NCBI RefSeq assembly: GCF_041432775.1
Contig: NZ_JAPWAG010000007.1
Coordinates: 1-64,000 of the forward strand
From: Pauljensenia sp902373545
GTDB lineage: Bacteria > Actinomycetota > Actinomycetes > Actinomycetales > Actinomycetaceae
Reading direction: 5' to 3'
DNA length: 64,000 nt
Each line of letters starts with the position of its first letter. Positions within the stretch are counted from its first letter, which is position 1. Positions 46,007 to 54,702 of the stretch are shown in pieces. A model generated the notes under the pieces. The model ran no database searches. It was not told the DNA's origin and saw only the letters and a program-made list of their open reading frames with translations. A program made the translations under genes and the position numbers.

Positions 46007-46040
46007 GCCCCGGCCTTGTTGTATGCGACGAGGCTGGGGC
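46007..46040 (+). terminator. Terminator of the ABC exporter operon, diverged inverted pair of the 14-mer
   Basis: GCCCCGGCCTTGTT, a six-base loop GTATGC, then GACGAGGCTGGGGC. Both arms carry changes from the repeat consensus, but the changes leave G.U pairs, so the hairpin is kept. Here the arms point outward, unlike most other pairs. Confidence 0.7.
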
Positions 46041-46267
46041 TTCGTCATGCGTGGTCGTGTCCTCTCGCCTGTGGAGCCAGGGGAGTGCTGGTCGACGCGA
46101 GGGATCTACTGGCGGCCTTAACCCGTTCCTGCGCAGCTGGGCCCTATTGGTGGCAGTGTGGGCAGCCTGCCTGGGCTACCACCTGTGGGGTTAACCTGTG
46201 CAGTGAAGGGGCCCAGGCACCCACCCGACGGGTCGACCGGGAACACAGCGGCGGGGAATGGGCATAC
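46041..46267. other. Non-coding stretch between ABC exporter and rpsT
   Basis: The 339-base gap 45984-46322 holds the terminator pair at its left and the rpsT terminator at its right. Between them I see no gene, RNA or clear repeat. Confidence 0.4.
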
Positions 46268-46300
46268 GAAAGCGGGCCGCCCCAAAGGGCGGCCCGCTTC
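46268..46300 (-). terminator. rpsT terminator
   Basis: A GAAAGCGGGCCGCC stem with GGCGGCCCGCTTC closes a CCAAAG-type loop, 22 bases past the rpsT stop. Confidence 0.8.
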
Positions 46301-46322
46301 ACATCAAACTTATTGTTCGCGA

Positions 46323-46589
46323 TCAGTCAGCGATCGAGGCGACGCGACGAGCAAGCTTGGACTTGCGGTTCGCGGCCTGGTTCTTGTGGATGACGCCCTT
46401 GGAAACGGCGACGTCCAGCTTGCGCGAGGCAACGCGCAGGGCGGCCAGAGCCTTGTCCTTGTCGCCGGCCTCAACGGCCTCGCGGGTCTGGCGGACCAGG
46501 GTCTTCAGCTCGGACTTCACGGACTGGTTGCGAACGCGGCGCTTCTCGTTGGTGAGGATGCGCTTCTTCTGGGACTTAATGTTTGCCAC
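46323..46589 (-). CDS. rpsT: 30S ribosomal protein S20
   Basis: An 88-residue basic helical protein beginning MANIKSQKKRILTNEKRR and ending RRVASIAD, the full length for S20, a 30S primary binder of 16S rRNA. The GTG start follows AAGGAG; the upstream extension is spurious. It is on the opposite strand to holA and lepA, its usual neighbours. Confidence 0.95.
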   Translation of the reverse strand: MANIKSQKKRILTNEKRRVRNQSVKSELKTLVRQTREAVEAGDKDKALAALRVASRKLDVAVSKGVIHKNQAANRKSKLARRVASIAD

Positions 46590-46764
46590 AGTCGGATTTC
46601 TCCTTGATGTATGTCTGACAGGGTCGGTGAGGGCTGTGTCAAGACCGGGACTTAGGCGTGGGGACACCCGCAAACGGTCCTAACCAGACCCCCTGCCCGA
46701 CCAGGCCGGGAGTCCAACGACCAAGCATACCAGCCGCAGGCCCGTCCGTCATGCCCCGAAGCGA

Positions 46765-46778
46765 GCCACGGCCTCGTA
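46765..46778 (-). repeat. Dispersed 14-mer, 13/14, upstream of rpsT
   Basis: GCCACGGCCTCGTA, alone in the 264-base gap between rpsT and the PemK-like gene. The rest of the gap holds no gene. Confidence 0.7.
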
Positions 46779-46853
46779 AGGTCGGTCACGTGCCAACCGC
46801 TCTAACTGTGCTCGCGACCGAGTGGAACGCCGGGCGGGCTCAGAAAGCGGGTG

Positions 46854-47540
46854 TTATTCCCCGTGCGTGCGGTAGTGGTCCTCGAGCGCGTCGACGATAC
46901 GGCGCCACGTCACCTCGGGCAGGATCGAGCCCTCGCGGCGTACGTCGGTGGCCTTGACCCACAGGGCGCGGTCCAGGCGAACCTCGGAGGGGCGGCCCTT
47001 CGAGTCCCATGCGCCCGTGCCGATATCGAACCAGTAGCGTCCCGCGGCGGCCTCCTGGGCTGCTTCGCGCGTGTGGTCCTTGCTGGTGAGCTGGAGGATG
47101 TAGACGCCTTCTCCCTGGGCGCCGATGACGACGGCGGGGCGGTCCTTGCCCACGGAGGCGTCCTCCTGGTAGGGCACCCACGTCCACACGACTTCGCCCG
47201 GGTCGGCGTCGCCGTCCATGATTGGCTGGTACGAGGCGTGGGCCAGCGCATCGGCGATGCTGGCTTCCCGGATCGAGGTGTGGGGGCGGTTCGAGGTCGC
47301 CGGATCGTCGTACTGATGGGCCTTGCCGTGGGGCTGAGGGCGGGGGTTAGGCTTGGGGGTGCGCGTCTTCGAGTGCGACTCCGGGCGCGATTCCTTGCGC
47401 TGTTCCTGGCGCGGCTCCTGACGCGTGGCTGAGGGCTCCGGGCTCGTCGATGAGCCGGTTGACGACGCGCTGTTCGACGAACTCATGTTCGCCACGAAGT
47501 CCACGAGGGCGCGAACGATGCCGTTGATGAGTGAATTCAT
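46854..47540 (-). CDS. PemK/MazF-family protein with disordered N-terminus, no antitoxin seen
   Basis: A 228-residue protein. The C-terminal 110 residues match the PemK/MazF-type fold: GEVVWTWVPYQEDASVGKDRPAVVIGA, then a SKDH segment, and RLDRALWVKATDVRREGS. Residues 20-95 are Ser/Pro/Arg/Glu-rich and look disordered. PemK/MazF toxins are mRNA endoribonucleases neutralised by a small partner. No antitoxin frame precedes this gene, and the long form occurs widely in actinobacteria, so it may be a stand-alone housekeeping relative. The ribosome site is unclear; I set ATG 47540 (MNSLINGIV). Confidence 0.7.
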   Translation of the reverse strand: MNSLINGIVRALVDFVANMSSSNSASSTGSSTSPEPSATRQEPRQEQRKESRPESHSKTRTPKPNPRPQPHGKAHQYDDPATSNRPHTSIREASIADALAHASYQPIMDGDADPGEVVWTWVPYQEDASVGKDRPAVVIGAQGEGVYILQLTSKDHTREAAQEAAAGRYWFDIGTGAWDSKGRPSEVRLDRALWVKATDVRREGSILPEVTWRRIVDALEDHYRTHGE

Positions 47541-47603
47541 GGCACCAGCATACGGGAGGTGGGTCGAACAGCGGTTATGCACAGAGCATCCTTGCGGCAC
47601 GAG

Positions 47604-47612
47604 TTATCCACA
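47604..47612 (+). promoter_or_regulatory. Consensus DnaA-box word
   Basis: A perfect TTATCCACA followed by GGGG, in the divergent gap between the PemK-like and TPR genes. One such 9-mer is not far from chance, but it shares TATCCACAGG with the array before comEA. Confidence 0.3.
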
Positions 47613-47704
47613 GGGGTGCTCCCAGCGCGTGACAGTGAGTGCGCGTCGGTATCACTCTGGATGTGTTCGCGGAAGAACTCTCTACTGAAAGACAGGTGAC
47701 AACG

Positions 47705-48715
47705 ATGTCGACCGCAACAATCCACGGAATGACCGTTCCTCTCGATGCATTTGGCCGCCCGAGCGAGCCCTTCGCGACCCAAGCCGACATGGAGGCTCGC
47801 GCATCCCTGAGCGCCGCCCTGCGCTGCGCGCACTCCGGCAAGCTCGACAACGCCCTTGACCACGCCAGGGACGCCTACGACAACGAGGACGCGCCCATCG
47901 AGCTGCGACTCGAGGCCGCCAAGCTCTGCATCGACTGGCACGCGGCCCTGGGAGCGTACGGGCAATGCCGCAAGGTGGCCTCGGACGCCGCCCGCCTGGG
48001 TACCAGCTACCTGGAGCGCGATCACCCGCTGATCCTCATGCTGCGCAACTCCGAGGCCTACTGGCTGGCCATCCTGGGCGATGAGGACATGGCGGCCCGC
48101 AAGTTCTCCGCCTTGGTCTGCGACGTCAAGAACAGCCCGACCCTCGACCCGCAGCTGGCCTTCGCGATCCGCAACAACTCGGCCATGCCCTGGAAGAACA
48201 CCGGCAAGTGGTCGCGCGCTGCGCGCGTGTACCGCGAGCTGCTGGCCGACATGGAACCCGAGTGCGACGAGGAGGACATGACGGTGCTGACGGTGCGCGA
48301 CAACCTCGCCGAGGTCCTGTCCGCCGACCGACAGTACGAGGAGGCGATCCGCCTGTACGAGACCAACCTGGAGGTCCTCCTGCGCGTCGCGGACTTCGGC
48401 GACTGGCGCGTCCTGCGATTGCGCAATGAGATTGCGCGCAACACCTGGATGGGAGGGGATCGGGACGCCGGCGAGGACCTGTGGACGGTCCTGGCGGAGG
48501 ATTGCCGCCGCTACCTCGGTGACCGCGACGAGATGACCGCTCGCATCAGAACGATCCTGCTCACGCTGGCCATGCTGCGCGGGGACGAGGAGAAGACCAT
48601 GTCGATCGCTCGCAAGCTCAAGGCGGACCACCCCGACGACTGGGACGAGTGCGACATGACCGAGGCCGTGGCGCTGCTGGTCGAGGCCGGTATCACTCCG
48701 GAGGATTTCCAGTAG
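47705..48715 (+). CDS. TPR-like cytoplasmic protein, unknown function
   Basis: A 336-residue all-helical protein built of degenerate tetratricopeptide-like repeats. Examples are ALDHARDAYDNEDAPIELRLEAAKLCIDW, AARVYRELLADM and AIRLYETNLEVLLRV. It has no signal peptide or membrane segment, so it is probably a scaffold that binds other proteins. ATG 47705 follows an AGGTGA site. It is divergent from the PemK-like gene and sits 110 bases before lepA. Confidence 0.6.
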   Translation: MSTATIHGMTVPLDAFGRPSEPFATQADMEARASLSAALRCAHSGKLDNALDHARDAYDNEDAPIELRLEAAKLCIDWHAALGAYGQCRKVASDAARLGTSYLERDHPLILMLRNSEAYWLAILGDEDMAARKFSALVCDVKNSPTLDPQLAFAIRNNSAMPWKNTGKWSRAARVYRELLADMEPECDEEDMTVLTVRDNLAEVLSADRQYEEAIRLYETNLEVLLRVADFGDWRVLRLRNEIARNTWMGGDRDAGEDLWTVLAEDCRRYLGDRDEMTARIRTILLTLAMLRGDEEKTMSIARKLKADHPDDWDECDMTEAVALLVEAGITPEDFQ

Positions 48716-48828
48716 TGGCAGCGCGGGTGTGAGCCTGGGCGACTGTGCGCGACTTCCCGCCCCACAATTCGCACAAAGGGGCGCGTCAATGGGACGATAA
48801 GGAGGTTAACGACTTCACGGAGGTACAC

Positions 48829-50685
48829 GTGCCCATCCCCACGCCCGCGCAGCAGGCTCAGATTCGCCCGTCCCGCACCCCGCAGGCGCAGATCCGCAAC
48901 TTCTGCATTATCGCCCACATCGATCATGGGAAGTCGACGCTCGCGGACCGCATGCTTCAGCTCACCGGCGTCGTCGAGGCCCGCGAGATGCGTGACCAGT
49001 ACCTGGACCGCATGGATATTGAGCGTGAGCGCGGCATCACGATCAAGAGCCAGGCCGTGCGTATGCCGTGGGCGCACGAGGGGACGCCCTACGCGCTCAA
49101 CATGATCGACACGCCCGGACACGTGGACTTCACCTACGAGGTCTCCCGTTCGCTGGCCGCCTGTGAGGGCGCGGTCCTGCTCATCGACGCCGCGCAGGGC
49201 ATCGAGGCGCAAACCCTGGCCAACCTGTACCTGGCCTTGGAGAACGACCTCGCGATCATCCCGGTCCTGAACAAGATTGACCTGCCCGGCGCCCAGCCCG
49301 AGAAGTACGCGCACGAGGTCGCCCAGCTGATCGGCTGCGAGGAGGACGAGGTCCTGAAGGTCTCCGGTAAGACCGGCGAGGGCGTCGAGGCCCTCCTCGA
49401 CCGCATCGTCGAGGTCATCCCCGCCCCCGAGGGCGAGGCAGATGCTCCGACGCGCGCCATGATTTTCGACTCCGTCTACGACACCTACCGCGGCGTGGTC
49501 ACCTACGTACGTGTCGTCGACGGCGTGCTGTCGACCCGTCAGCGCGTGCGCATGATGTCGACGGGTGCCACCCACGAGCTCCTGGAGCTGGGTGTCATCT
49601 CGCCCGAGCCCAAGCCTGAAGAGGGTATCGGCGCGGGCGAGGTGGGCTACCTGATCACGGGCGTGAAGGACGTGCGCCAGTCGCGCGTCGGCGACACCGT
49701 GACCAGCCAGGTGCGCGGCGCGACCGAGGCCCTCGCAGGCTACCGTGACCCCAACCCGATGGTCTTCTCCGGCATCTACCCGGTGGACGGCTCGGACTTC
49801 CCGGACCTGCGTGACGCCCTTGAGCGCCTCCAGCTCAATGACGCGGCCCTGACCTTCGAGCCCGAGTCCTCCGCGGCCCTCGGTTTCGGCTTCCGCTGCG
49901 GCTTCCTGGGCCTGCTCCACCTGGAGATTATTCGCGAGCGTCTGGAGCGGGAGTTCAACCTCGACCTCATCGCGACCGCCCCGAACGTCGTCTACCGCGT
50001 CGTGACGGAGGACGGGACCGAGGTGCGCGTGGATAACCCGAGCGAGTTCCCCGAAGGCAAGATCGCCGAGGTGCGCGAACCCGTCGTCAACGCGACGATT
50101 CTGACGCCCACGGAGTTCACGGGCACGATCATGGAGCTGTGCCAGGACCGCCGCGGCACGATGCGCGGGATGGATTACCTGAGCGAGGAGCGCGTCGAGC
50201 TGCACTACCAGCTGCCCCTGGCGGAGATCGTCTTCGATTTCTTCGACCAGCTCAAGTCCCGCACGCGCGGCTACGCCTCCCTGGACTACCAGGAGAGCGG
50301 CGAGCAGAGCGCGGACCTCGTCAAGGTCGACATCCTGCTCAACGGCGACCGCGTCGACGCGTTTAGCGCGATCGTTCACCGCGACGGCGCCTACAACTAC
50401 GGCCAGCGCATGACCAAGCGCCTCAAGGAACTCATTCCTCGCCAGCAGTTCGAGATCCCGGTGCAGGCCGCGGTCGGCGCGCGCGTCATCGCCCGTGAGA
50501 CCATCAAGGCGCTGCGCAAGGATATGCTGGCCAAGTGTTACGGCGGCGACATCAGTCGTAAGCGCAAGCTGCTCGAGAAGCAGAAGGAAGGCAAGAAGCG
50601 CATGAAGTCCATCGGCCGCGTGGACGTGCCGCAGGAGGCCTTCATCGCCGCCCTGACCTCCGACGTTCCCACGGGCAAGAAGTGA
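48829..50685 (+). CDS. lepA: Elongation factor 4 (LepA GTPase)
   Basis: A 618-residue translational GTPase that can back-translocate stalled ribosomes. G1 is AHIDHGKSTL at residues 29-38, then ERERGITIKSQAV (switch I), DTPGHVDF (G3), NKIDLPGA (G4), and the LepA-specific C-terminal domain with RKRKLLEKQKEGKKRMK. The GTG start follows GGAGGTACAC. Its stop overlaps a possible GTG start of trmB. Confidence 0.96.
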   Translation: MPIPTPAQQAQIRPSRTPQAQIRNFCIIAHIDHGKSTLADRMLQLTGVVEAREMRDQYLDRMDIERERGITIKSQAVRMPWAHEGTPYALNMIDTPGHVDFTYEVSRSLAACEGAVLLIDAAQGIEAQTLANLYLALENDLAIIPVLNKIDLPGAQPEKYAHEVAQLIGCEEDEVLKVSGKTGEGVEALLDRIVEVIPAPEGEADAPTRAMIFDSVYDTYRGVVTYVRVVDGVLSTRQRVRMMSTGATHELLELGVISPEPKPEEGIGAGEVGYLITGVKDVRQSRVGDTVTSQVRGATEALAGYRDPNPMVFSGIYPVDGSDFPDLRDALERLQLNDAALTFEPESSAALGFGFRCGFLGLLHLEIIRERLEREFNLDLIATAPNVVYRVVTEDGTEVRVDNPSEFPEGKIAEVREPVVNATILTPTEFTGTIMELCQDRRGTMRGMDYLSEERVELHYQLPLAEIVFDFFDQLKSRTRGYASLDYQESGEQSADLVKVDILLNGDRVDAFSAIVHRDGAYNYGQRMTKRLKELIPRQQFEIPVQAAVGARVIARETIKALRKDMLAKCYGGDISRKRKLLEKQKEGKKRMKSIGRVDVPQEAFIAALTSDVPTGKK

Positions 50686-51527
50686 GCGCGTGCATGGACG
50701 AGGCCGTGGCAGCCTCCGCGTCGGAGGCGGGCCAGGCGTGTGGTGGGCGTCGCCCGGGGGAGGCCCCGGAGGGCACCGTGTTTATGAGTCGGACCAAGTC
50801 GTTCACGCGGCGCGCGCGCGAGCTGCCGGCGAACCTGGCGCGCACGTGGGAGGCCCACGCGCACCGCTATGTTGTTGAGCCGCGTCGCGGCGTGGGCTAC
50901 ACGACGGTGGCCGAGGACTTCACGCTGGATCTGGAGGCGTTGTTTGGGCGCAGCGCGCCCGTGACGCTCGAAATTGGTTCGGGCACGGGCGAGCAGATCG
51001 TGGCTGCGGCCGCGGCGAACCCGCGGCGCGATTTCCTGGCGCTGGAGGTGTGGGTGCCCGGCATTGCGAAGCTGATGTCGAAGGCGGTCGAGGCCGACGT
51101 GGACAACATCCGCGTCATCGAGGCCGACGCCGCGCAGGCTCTGCCCATCATGCTCGGGGACGCATCCCTGGACGAGGTCTGGACGTTCTTCCCGGATCCG
51201 TGGCGCAAGGCGCGTCACCGCAAGCGTCGCCTGGTCTCGGATGATTTCGCTCTCGAGGTTGCACGCCTGCTGCGCGATGGGGGAGTGTGGCGCCTGGCCA
51301 CGGACTGGGACGACTACGCCTGGCAGATGCGCGACGTCGTCGAGGCCTGCGAGCTCTTTGAGAACCCGCACGCAGGAGAGCGTCCGGACCCGGAGGACCC
51401 GCAGCCGCAGCGCGGAGGATTCGCCCCGCGCTTCGAGGGACGCGTCGTCACGCACTTTGAGACCCGAGGCATCGATGCGGGCCGTCACGCCCACGACATT
51501 GTTGGCGTGCGCCGCGCGCGTGGCTGA
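50682..51527 (+). CDS. trmB: tRNA (guanine-N7-)-methyltransferase
   Basis: The enzyme forms m7G46 in tRNA. SAM-binding motif LEIGSGTGEQI, the family signature FFPDPWRKARHRKRRL and the C-terminal ATDWDDYAWQM are all present. The 281-residue reading starts at GTG 50682, overlapping the lepA stop. ATG 50694 and ATG 50784 (MSRTKSF) are alternatives. The first 34 residues are not conserved and begin with a copy of the dispersed repeat (MDEAVAA), so the true start may be 50784. Confidence 0.88.
   Translation: MSACMDEAVAASASEAGQACGGRRPGEAPEGTVFMSRTKSFTRRARELPANLARTWEAHAHRYVVEPRRGVGYTTVAEDFTLDLEALFGRSAPVTLEIGSGTGEQIVAAAAANPRRDFLALEVWVPGIAKLMSKAVEADVDNIRVIEADAAQALPIMLGDASLDEVWTFFPDPWRKARHRKRRLVSDDFALEVARLLRDGGVWRLATDWDDYAWQMRDVVEACELFENPHAGERPDPEDPQPQRGGFAPRFEGRVVTHFETRGIDAGRHAHDIVGVRRARG
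50697..50710 (+). repeat. Dispersed 14-mer, exact, at the lepA/trmB junction
   Basis: GACGAGGCCGTGGC, 12 bases past the lepA stop, reading DEAVA if trmB starts upstream of it. Confidence 0.8.
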
Positions 51528-51536
51528 CGGATCCGC

Positions 51537-52847
51537 ATGAGCCCCGCACAGCCAGACGGAGCGCGATGGCCAGCCGACGGTGCGCTGTCCCCCGGCCTCG
51601 TCGAAGCCGAGTGCGCCCGCCCGCTCTCGCTGTACGTGCATGTGCCCTTTTGCCGTGTGCGCTGCGGTTACTGCGATTTCAACACCTATACCGTGGGCTT
51701 TGGGCCGGGCGCGCAGATTGGCGACTACGCGCCGTCTGTCCTCGCTGAGGCCTCACTGGCCGCGCGGGTCATGGCCGAGGCTGGGCTGCCTGAGCGGGCG
51801 GCGCGCACCGTGTTTTTCGGCGGTGGTACGCCGACGATGCTGGACGCGGCCGAGCTGATCGCGATCCTGGAGGGGCTGCGCGCCCGCGTCGGGATCGACG
51901 AGGGTGCCGAGGTGACCCTGGAGGCTAACCCGGATACCGTCACGCGCGAGGATCTGCGCGCCTTGGCCGACGCTGGCTTCACGCGGGTCTCTTTCGGTAT
52001 GCAGTCCGCGGTGGCGCGCATCTTGGCGACCCTGGACCGCACGCACACCCCCGAGCGCGTGCCCCAGGTGGTTGAGTGGGCCAAAGATGCGGGCCTCGCC
52101 ACGTCCGTCGACCTGATTTATGGGACCCCGGGGGAGTCGCTGGCGGACTGGGAGGCCTCGCTGCGCGCCGCCCTGTCCTACGACTCCGAGCACATGAGCG
52201 CCTACGCCCTTGTCGTCGAGGAGGGGACGAAGATGGGGGCCCAGGTGTCTCGCGGCGAGCTGCCGACCCCCGACCCGGACGATGAGGCTGCTAAGTACGA
52301 GCTTGCCGACGCCCTGCTGGGCGAGGCGGGCTACGCCTGGTACGAGATCTCCAACTTTGCGCGCGCCACCGCATCTGACCGGGCCTCGGGGCTTCCCTCA
52401 ACGACCTTCGAGCATGCTTCGCGCCACAATCTGGCGTACTGGCGGGACTGGGACTGGTGGGGCTTCGGACCGGGTGCTCACTCTCACGTTGGTAAGGCGC
52501 GCTGGTGGAACGTCAAGAATCCGGGGGCCTACGCGGGTCGCGTGCGCGCGGGCGGTTCTCCCGCGGCAGCGGGCGAGATTCTGGGCGCGCAGGAGCGCGA
52601 GCTTGAGCGCGTCATGCTGGGGCTTCGCACGTCGGAGGGCGTGGAGCTTGACGGTCTGCCGGGCGTCGCACCTCGGGACGAGGCCGTGGGTGGCACGTTT
52701 GGTCGTGCGTCGGCGGGTGGGCGCGTCGCCGCGCTTATCGCTGATGGTCTCATTGATGGAGTTGCGGCGGTGTCTGGGCGCGCAGTGTTGACCCTGCGTG
52801 GGCGCCTGCTGGCGGATTATGTGACGCGGGAATTGATGGGTTACTGA
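51537..52847 (+). CDS. hemW: HemW-like radical SAM protein (heme chaperone)
   Basis: A 436-residue radical SAM protein. The cluster motif is Cys39-x3-Cys43-x2-Cys46 (PFCRVRCGYCDF), followed by FFGGGTPTML, SFGMQSAV and the C-terminal HemW domain. The extra downstream cysteine of true coproporphyrinogen dehydrogenase HemN (CxxxCxxCxC) is Phe here, which argues for HemW, a heme-trafficking protein. Two copies of the dispersed repeat lie inside, at 51589 and 52677. Confidence 0.9.
   Translation: MSPAQPDGARWPADGALSPGLVEAECARPLSLYVHVPFCRVRCGYCDFNTYTVGFGPGAQIGDYAPSVLAEASLAARVMAEAGLPERAARTVFFGGGTPTMLDAAELIAILEGLRARVGIDEGAEVTLEANPDTVTREDLRALADAGFTRVSFGMQSAVARILATLDRTHTPERVPQVVEWAKDAGLATSVDLIYGTPGESLADWEASLRAALSYDSEHMSAYALVVEEGTKMGAQVSRGELPTPDPDDEAAKYELADALLGEAGYAWYEISNFARATASDRASGLPSTTFEHASRHNLAYWRDWDWWGFGPGAHSHVGKARWWNVKNPGAYAGRVRAGGSPAAAGEILGAQERELERVMLGLRTSEGVELDGLPGVAPRDEAVGGTFGRASAGGRVAALIADGLIDGVAAVSGRAVLTLRGRLLADYVTRELMGY
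51589..51602 (-). repeat. Dispersed 14-mer, 13/14, in the HemW N-terminus
   Basis: CCCCCGGCCTCGTC, coding SPGLV just before the conserved barrel. Confidence 0.65.
52677..52690 (+). repeat. Dispersed 14-mer, 13/14, in the HemW C-terminal domain
   Basis: GACGAGGCCGTGGG, coding DEAVG in a loop. Confidence 0.7.
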
Positions 52848-52869
52848 GGCCTGAGAGCGCGTCGAGCGA

Positions 52870-53100
52870 CGCAATATCGGTAGATTGGTCAATATTAATA
52901 ATTGTTCAGACAAATCTCAAAATAACTTGTAGGTAGGCCAATACAAGTTCAAGTGTGTCTACCAATACTGGCCATTTGTCACTTTGTGCTTGTATAGGGT
53001 GTGACAAGCTTCGATTACGTCGCAATAATGTTGACATCGTGGTTGAAGTATGTTTGCCTAGAGTTGTCATGTGAAGCCGAGCTACCTTCAGGTCGTCTCC
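52870..53100. promoter_or_regulatory. A+T-rich regulatory gap before satD
   Basis: A roughly 300-base gap, clearly A+T-richer than its surroundings. It contains the inverted repeat AACTTGTA (52924-52931) with TACAAGTT (52942-52949). Repeated CCAATA/TTGGT-type words recur around it (GGTAGATTGGT, GGCCAATACA, CTACCAATACTGGCC). No gene is seen. It probably holds the satD promoter and a binding site. Confidence 0.45.
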
Positions 53101-53146
53101 TCGGTGAGGCTTGTGGGGAGCGGAATACAAGGAAAAGTGTGGGACT

Positions 53147-53836
53147 GTGACTCTGCGATACGCTGTCATTGCTGACATCGTGGGCTCTCGTACGTTGACC
53201 AATCGTGCAGAGGCTCAGAGAATCTTTGAGGCTGCTCTGGAGCGGGCCTCCGAGGGGCTAGCCCTGCTGGAGGTTCCTTACCCGACGGTGGGCGATGAGT
53301 TCCAGGCCGTGGCTTACTCCCTCGAGGATGCGTTGCTGCTGACGCTGCGCGCCCAGCTGCTGTTGCCCCCTCAGCTCCAGCTTCGCTTCGGAATCGGTGC
53401 TGGACGCATCGAAGAGTTCTCCTCCGGTGTTCATCGTCAGGCCCCCGCCCGCCAGCGCGTGGGCGAGGGAGGCTCTCTTCAAGATGGATCGGCGTGGTGG
53501 GCGGCACGCGCTGCGATCAACCGAGCGCACGACCTCCAGGACTCCTCCAACCCCTTCATCCGCACCTGGTTCGTGGCTCACGCCTCCATCGAAGGTTATG
53601 TGTCCGCGACCTGCCAGACCGCGGTCAACGCCCTGCTGAGCCTGCGTGACCACGCGATCCTCAAGCTCTCCGCGCGCCACCGCCGCATCACCGCCTCGCT
53701 GCTGCTCGGCAAGACGCAGGTGGAAATCGCGCGCGTTGAAAAGCTGTCGCAGCAGGCCATTTCGGACTTCGCCCGCGGGACGGGGGCGGGGCTCATCCAA
53801 TCCTCACTCCTCATCGCGGAGGCTGCCCGTGCATGA
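53147..53836 (+). CDS. SatD-family protein
   Basis: A 229-residue protein of the SatD family (named from an acid-tolerance locus). The N-terminal RYAVIADIVGSRTLTNRAEAQ and PTVGDEFQAVAYSLEDAL are the family core, reminiscent of a nucleotide-cyclase-like fold. The C-terminus has a helix-turn-helix (ITASLLLGKTQVEIARVEKLSQQAISDFARG), suggesting a regulator. The GTG start is the best available, with a weak ribosome site. The downstream membrane protein overlaps its end, as is common for SatD and DUF3307 partners. Confidence 0.78.
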   Translation: MTLRYAVIADIVGSRTLTNRAEAQRIFEAALERASEGLALLEVPYPTVGDEFQAVAYSLEDALLLTLRAQLLLPPQLQLRFGIGAGRIEEFSSGVHRQAPARQRVGEGGSLQDGSAWWAARAAINRAHDLQDSSNPFIRTWFVAHASIEGYVSATCQTAVNALLSLRDHAILKLSARHRRITASLLLGKTQVEIARVEKLSQQAISDFARGTGAGLIQSSLLIAEAARA

Positions 53837-54674
53837 AGCTTTGCTCCTAGGGATCTCCGCGTCAGAGCTGACGGTCCTGCTCACTTCCGATCCTCGGCGA
53901 TGGTCGCGGCGTCTCGTTCTCTTCGTGACGCTCATGGCGATTGTCGTGTGCTACGCGTGGTTCATTGTCCGTGTCGATACCCTCGCGCTCGTCACGGGTA
54001 CCGTGCTTGCCCTCGTCTGGTTCGCGTGGGATCTGGCTGACGGCTCGGCGCGGTCGGTGTTGGCGCGCTGGGCGCTCGCAGCGATGGGGTTCGTCGCTCT
54101 GATGAGCGTGGACGCAGTCAGTCATCCGACGCTGGCGCTCCTGCCTGGGCGCCCGTTTGACCTCATTATCGCCGTCGTCTTCCTCATGACCGGGCCAGCC
54201 AATCACCTGATCACGGCAATCTTGCTGTGTGCCCGCGGGCGATCGCGCGACCCTGTCCCCGGGTGGATCAACGCGCCCGTGCTTCCCGCAATGCCCGAGT
54301 CTGTTGAGACGCCGGATACGAGCGGCACACAGGTTGACGGGGCCACAGCGGACCAGGGCGACGAGGAAGCCCCTCTCACGCCCAGCTCCCTGCCGATCCT
54401 GACGAACGAGGACGTCGAGGATGAGGAGCCGGGAACAGCACTGCGCGGCGGTCGCTGGATCGGCCCGCTCGAACGTCTCCTCATTATCATTCTCGCCGGG
54501 GCGGGTGCCGAGGTAGCGATCGGGGCCGTCGTGGCCGCCAAGGGCGTCATCCGTTTCCCCGAAATTTCCCAGGACTCCTCGGGCGAAAAGGCCGAAGAAT
54601 TCCTGATTGGCTCCGTGTCCTCCTGGATCCTGGCTGCGTTGGTGGCGATGTTCGTCCGCGTGGTGCTCGTCTAG
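53829..54674 (+). CDS. Membrane protein with DUF3307-like C-terminus, SatD partner
   Basis: A 281-residue protein with about four N-terminal hydrophobic segments, a Pro/Glu/Asp-rich linker (residues about 145-205), and a C-terminal domain. That domain (GGRWIGPLERLLIIILAGAGAEVAIGAVVAAKGVIRFPE ... EEFLIGSVSSWILA, shown with gaps) resembles the end of DUF3307 proteins. DUF3307 genes are regular neighbours of satD. GGAGG lies six bases before the GTG start, which overlaps the satD stop. Function is unknown; a membrane component of a SatD-controlled stress response is inferred. Confidence 0.65.
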   Translation: MHEALLLGISASELTVLLTSDPRRWSRRLVLFVTLMAIVVCYAWFIVRVDTLALVTGTVLALVWFAWDLADGSARSVLARWALAAMGFVALMSVDAVSHPTLALLPGRPFDLIIAVVFLMTGPANHLITAILLCARGRSRDPVPGWINAPVLPAMPESVETPDTSGTQVDGATADQGDEEAPLTPSSLPILTNEDVEDEEPGTALRGGRWIGPLERLLIIILAGAGAEVAIGAVVAAKGVIRFPEISQDSSGEKAEEFLIGSVSSWILAALVAMFVRVVLV

Positions 54675-54702
54675 CCCACGCGACGCCGCTAGAGTATTCC
54701 GG

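Noticed and set aside
47604..47612. A perfect DnaA box as evidence of a replication origin
   Set aside because: One 9-mer is close to chance in 64 kb; there is no box cluster here, no dnaA, dnaN or gyrB, and no A+T-rich unwinding region.
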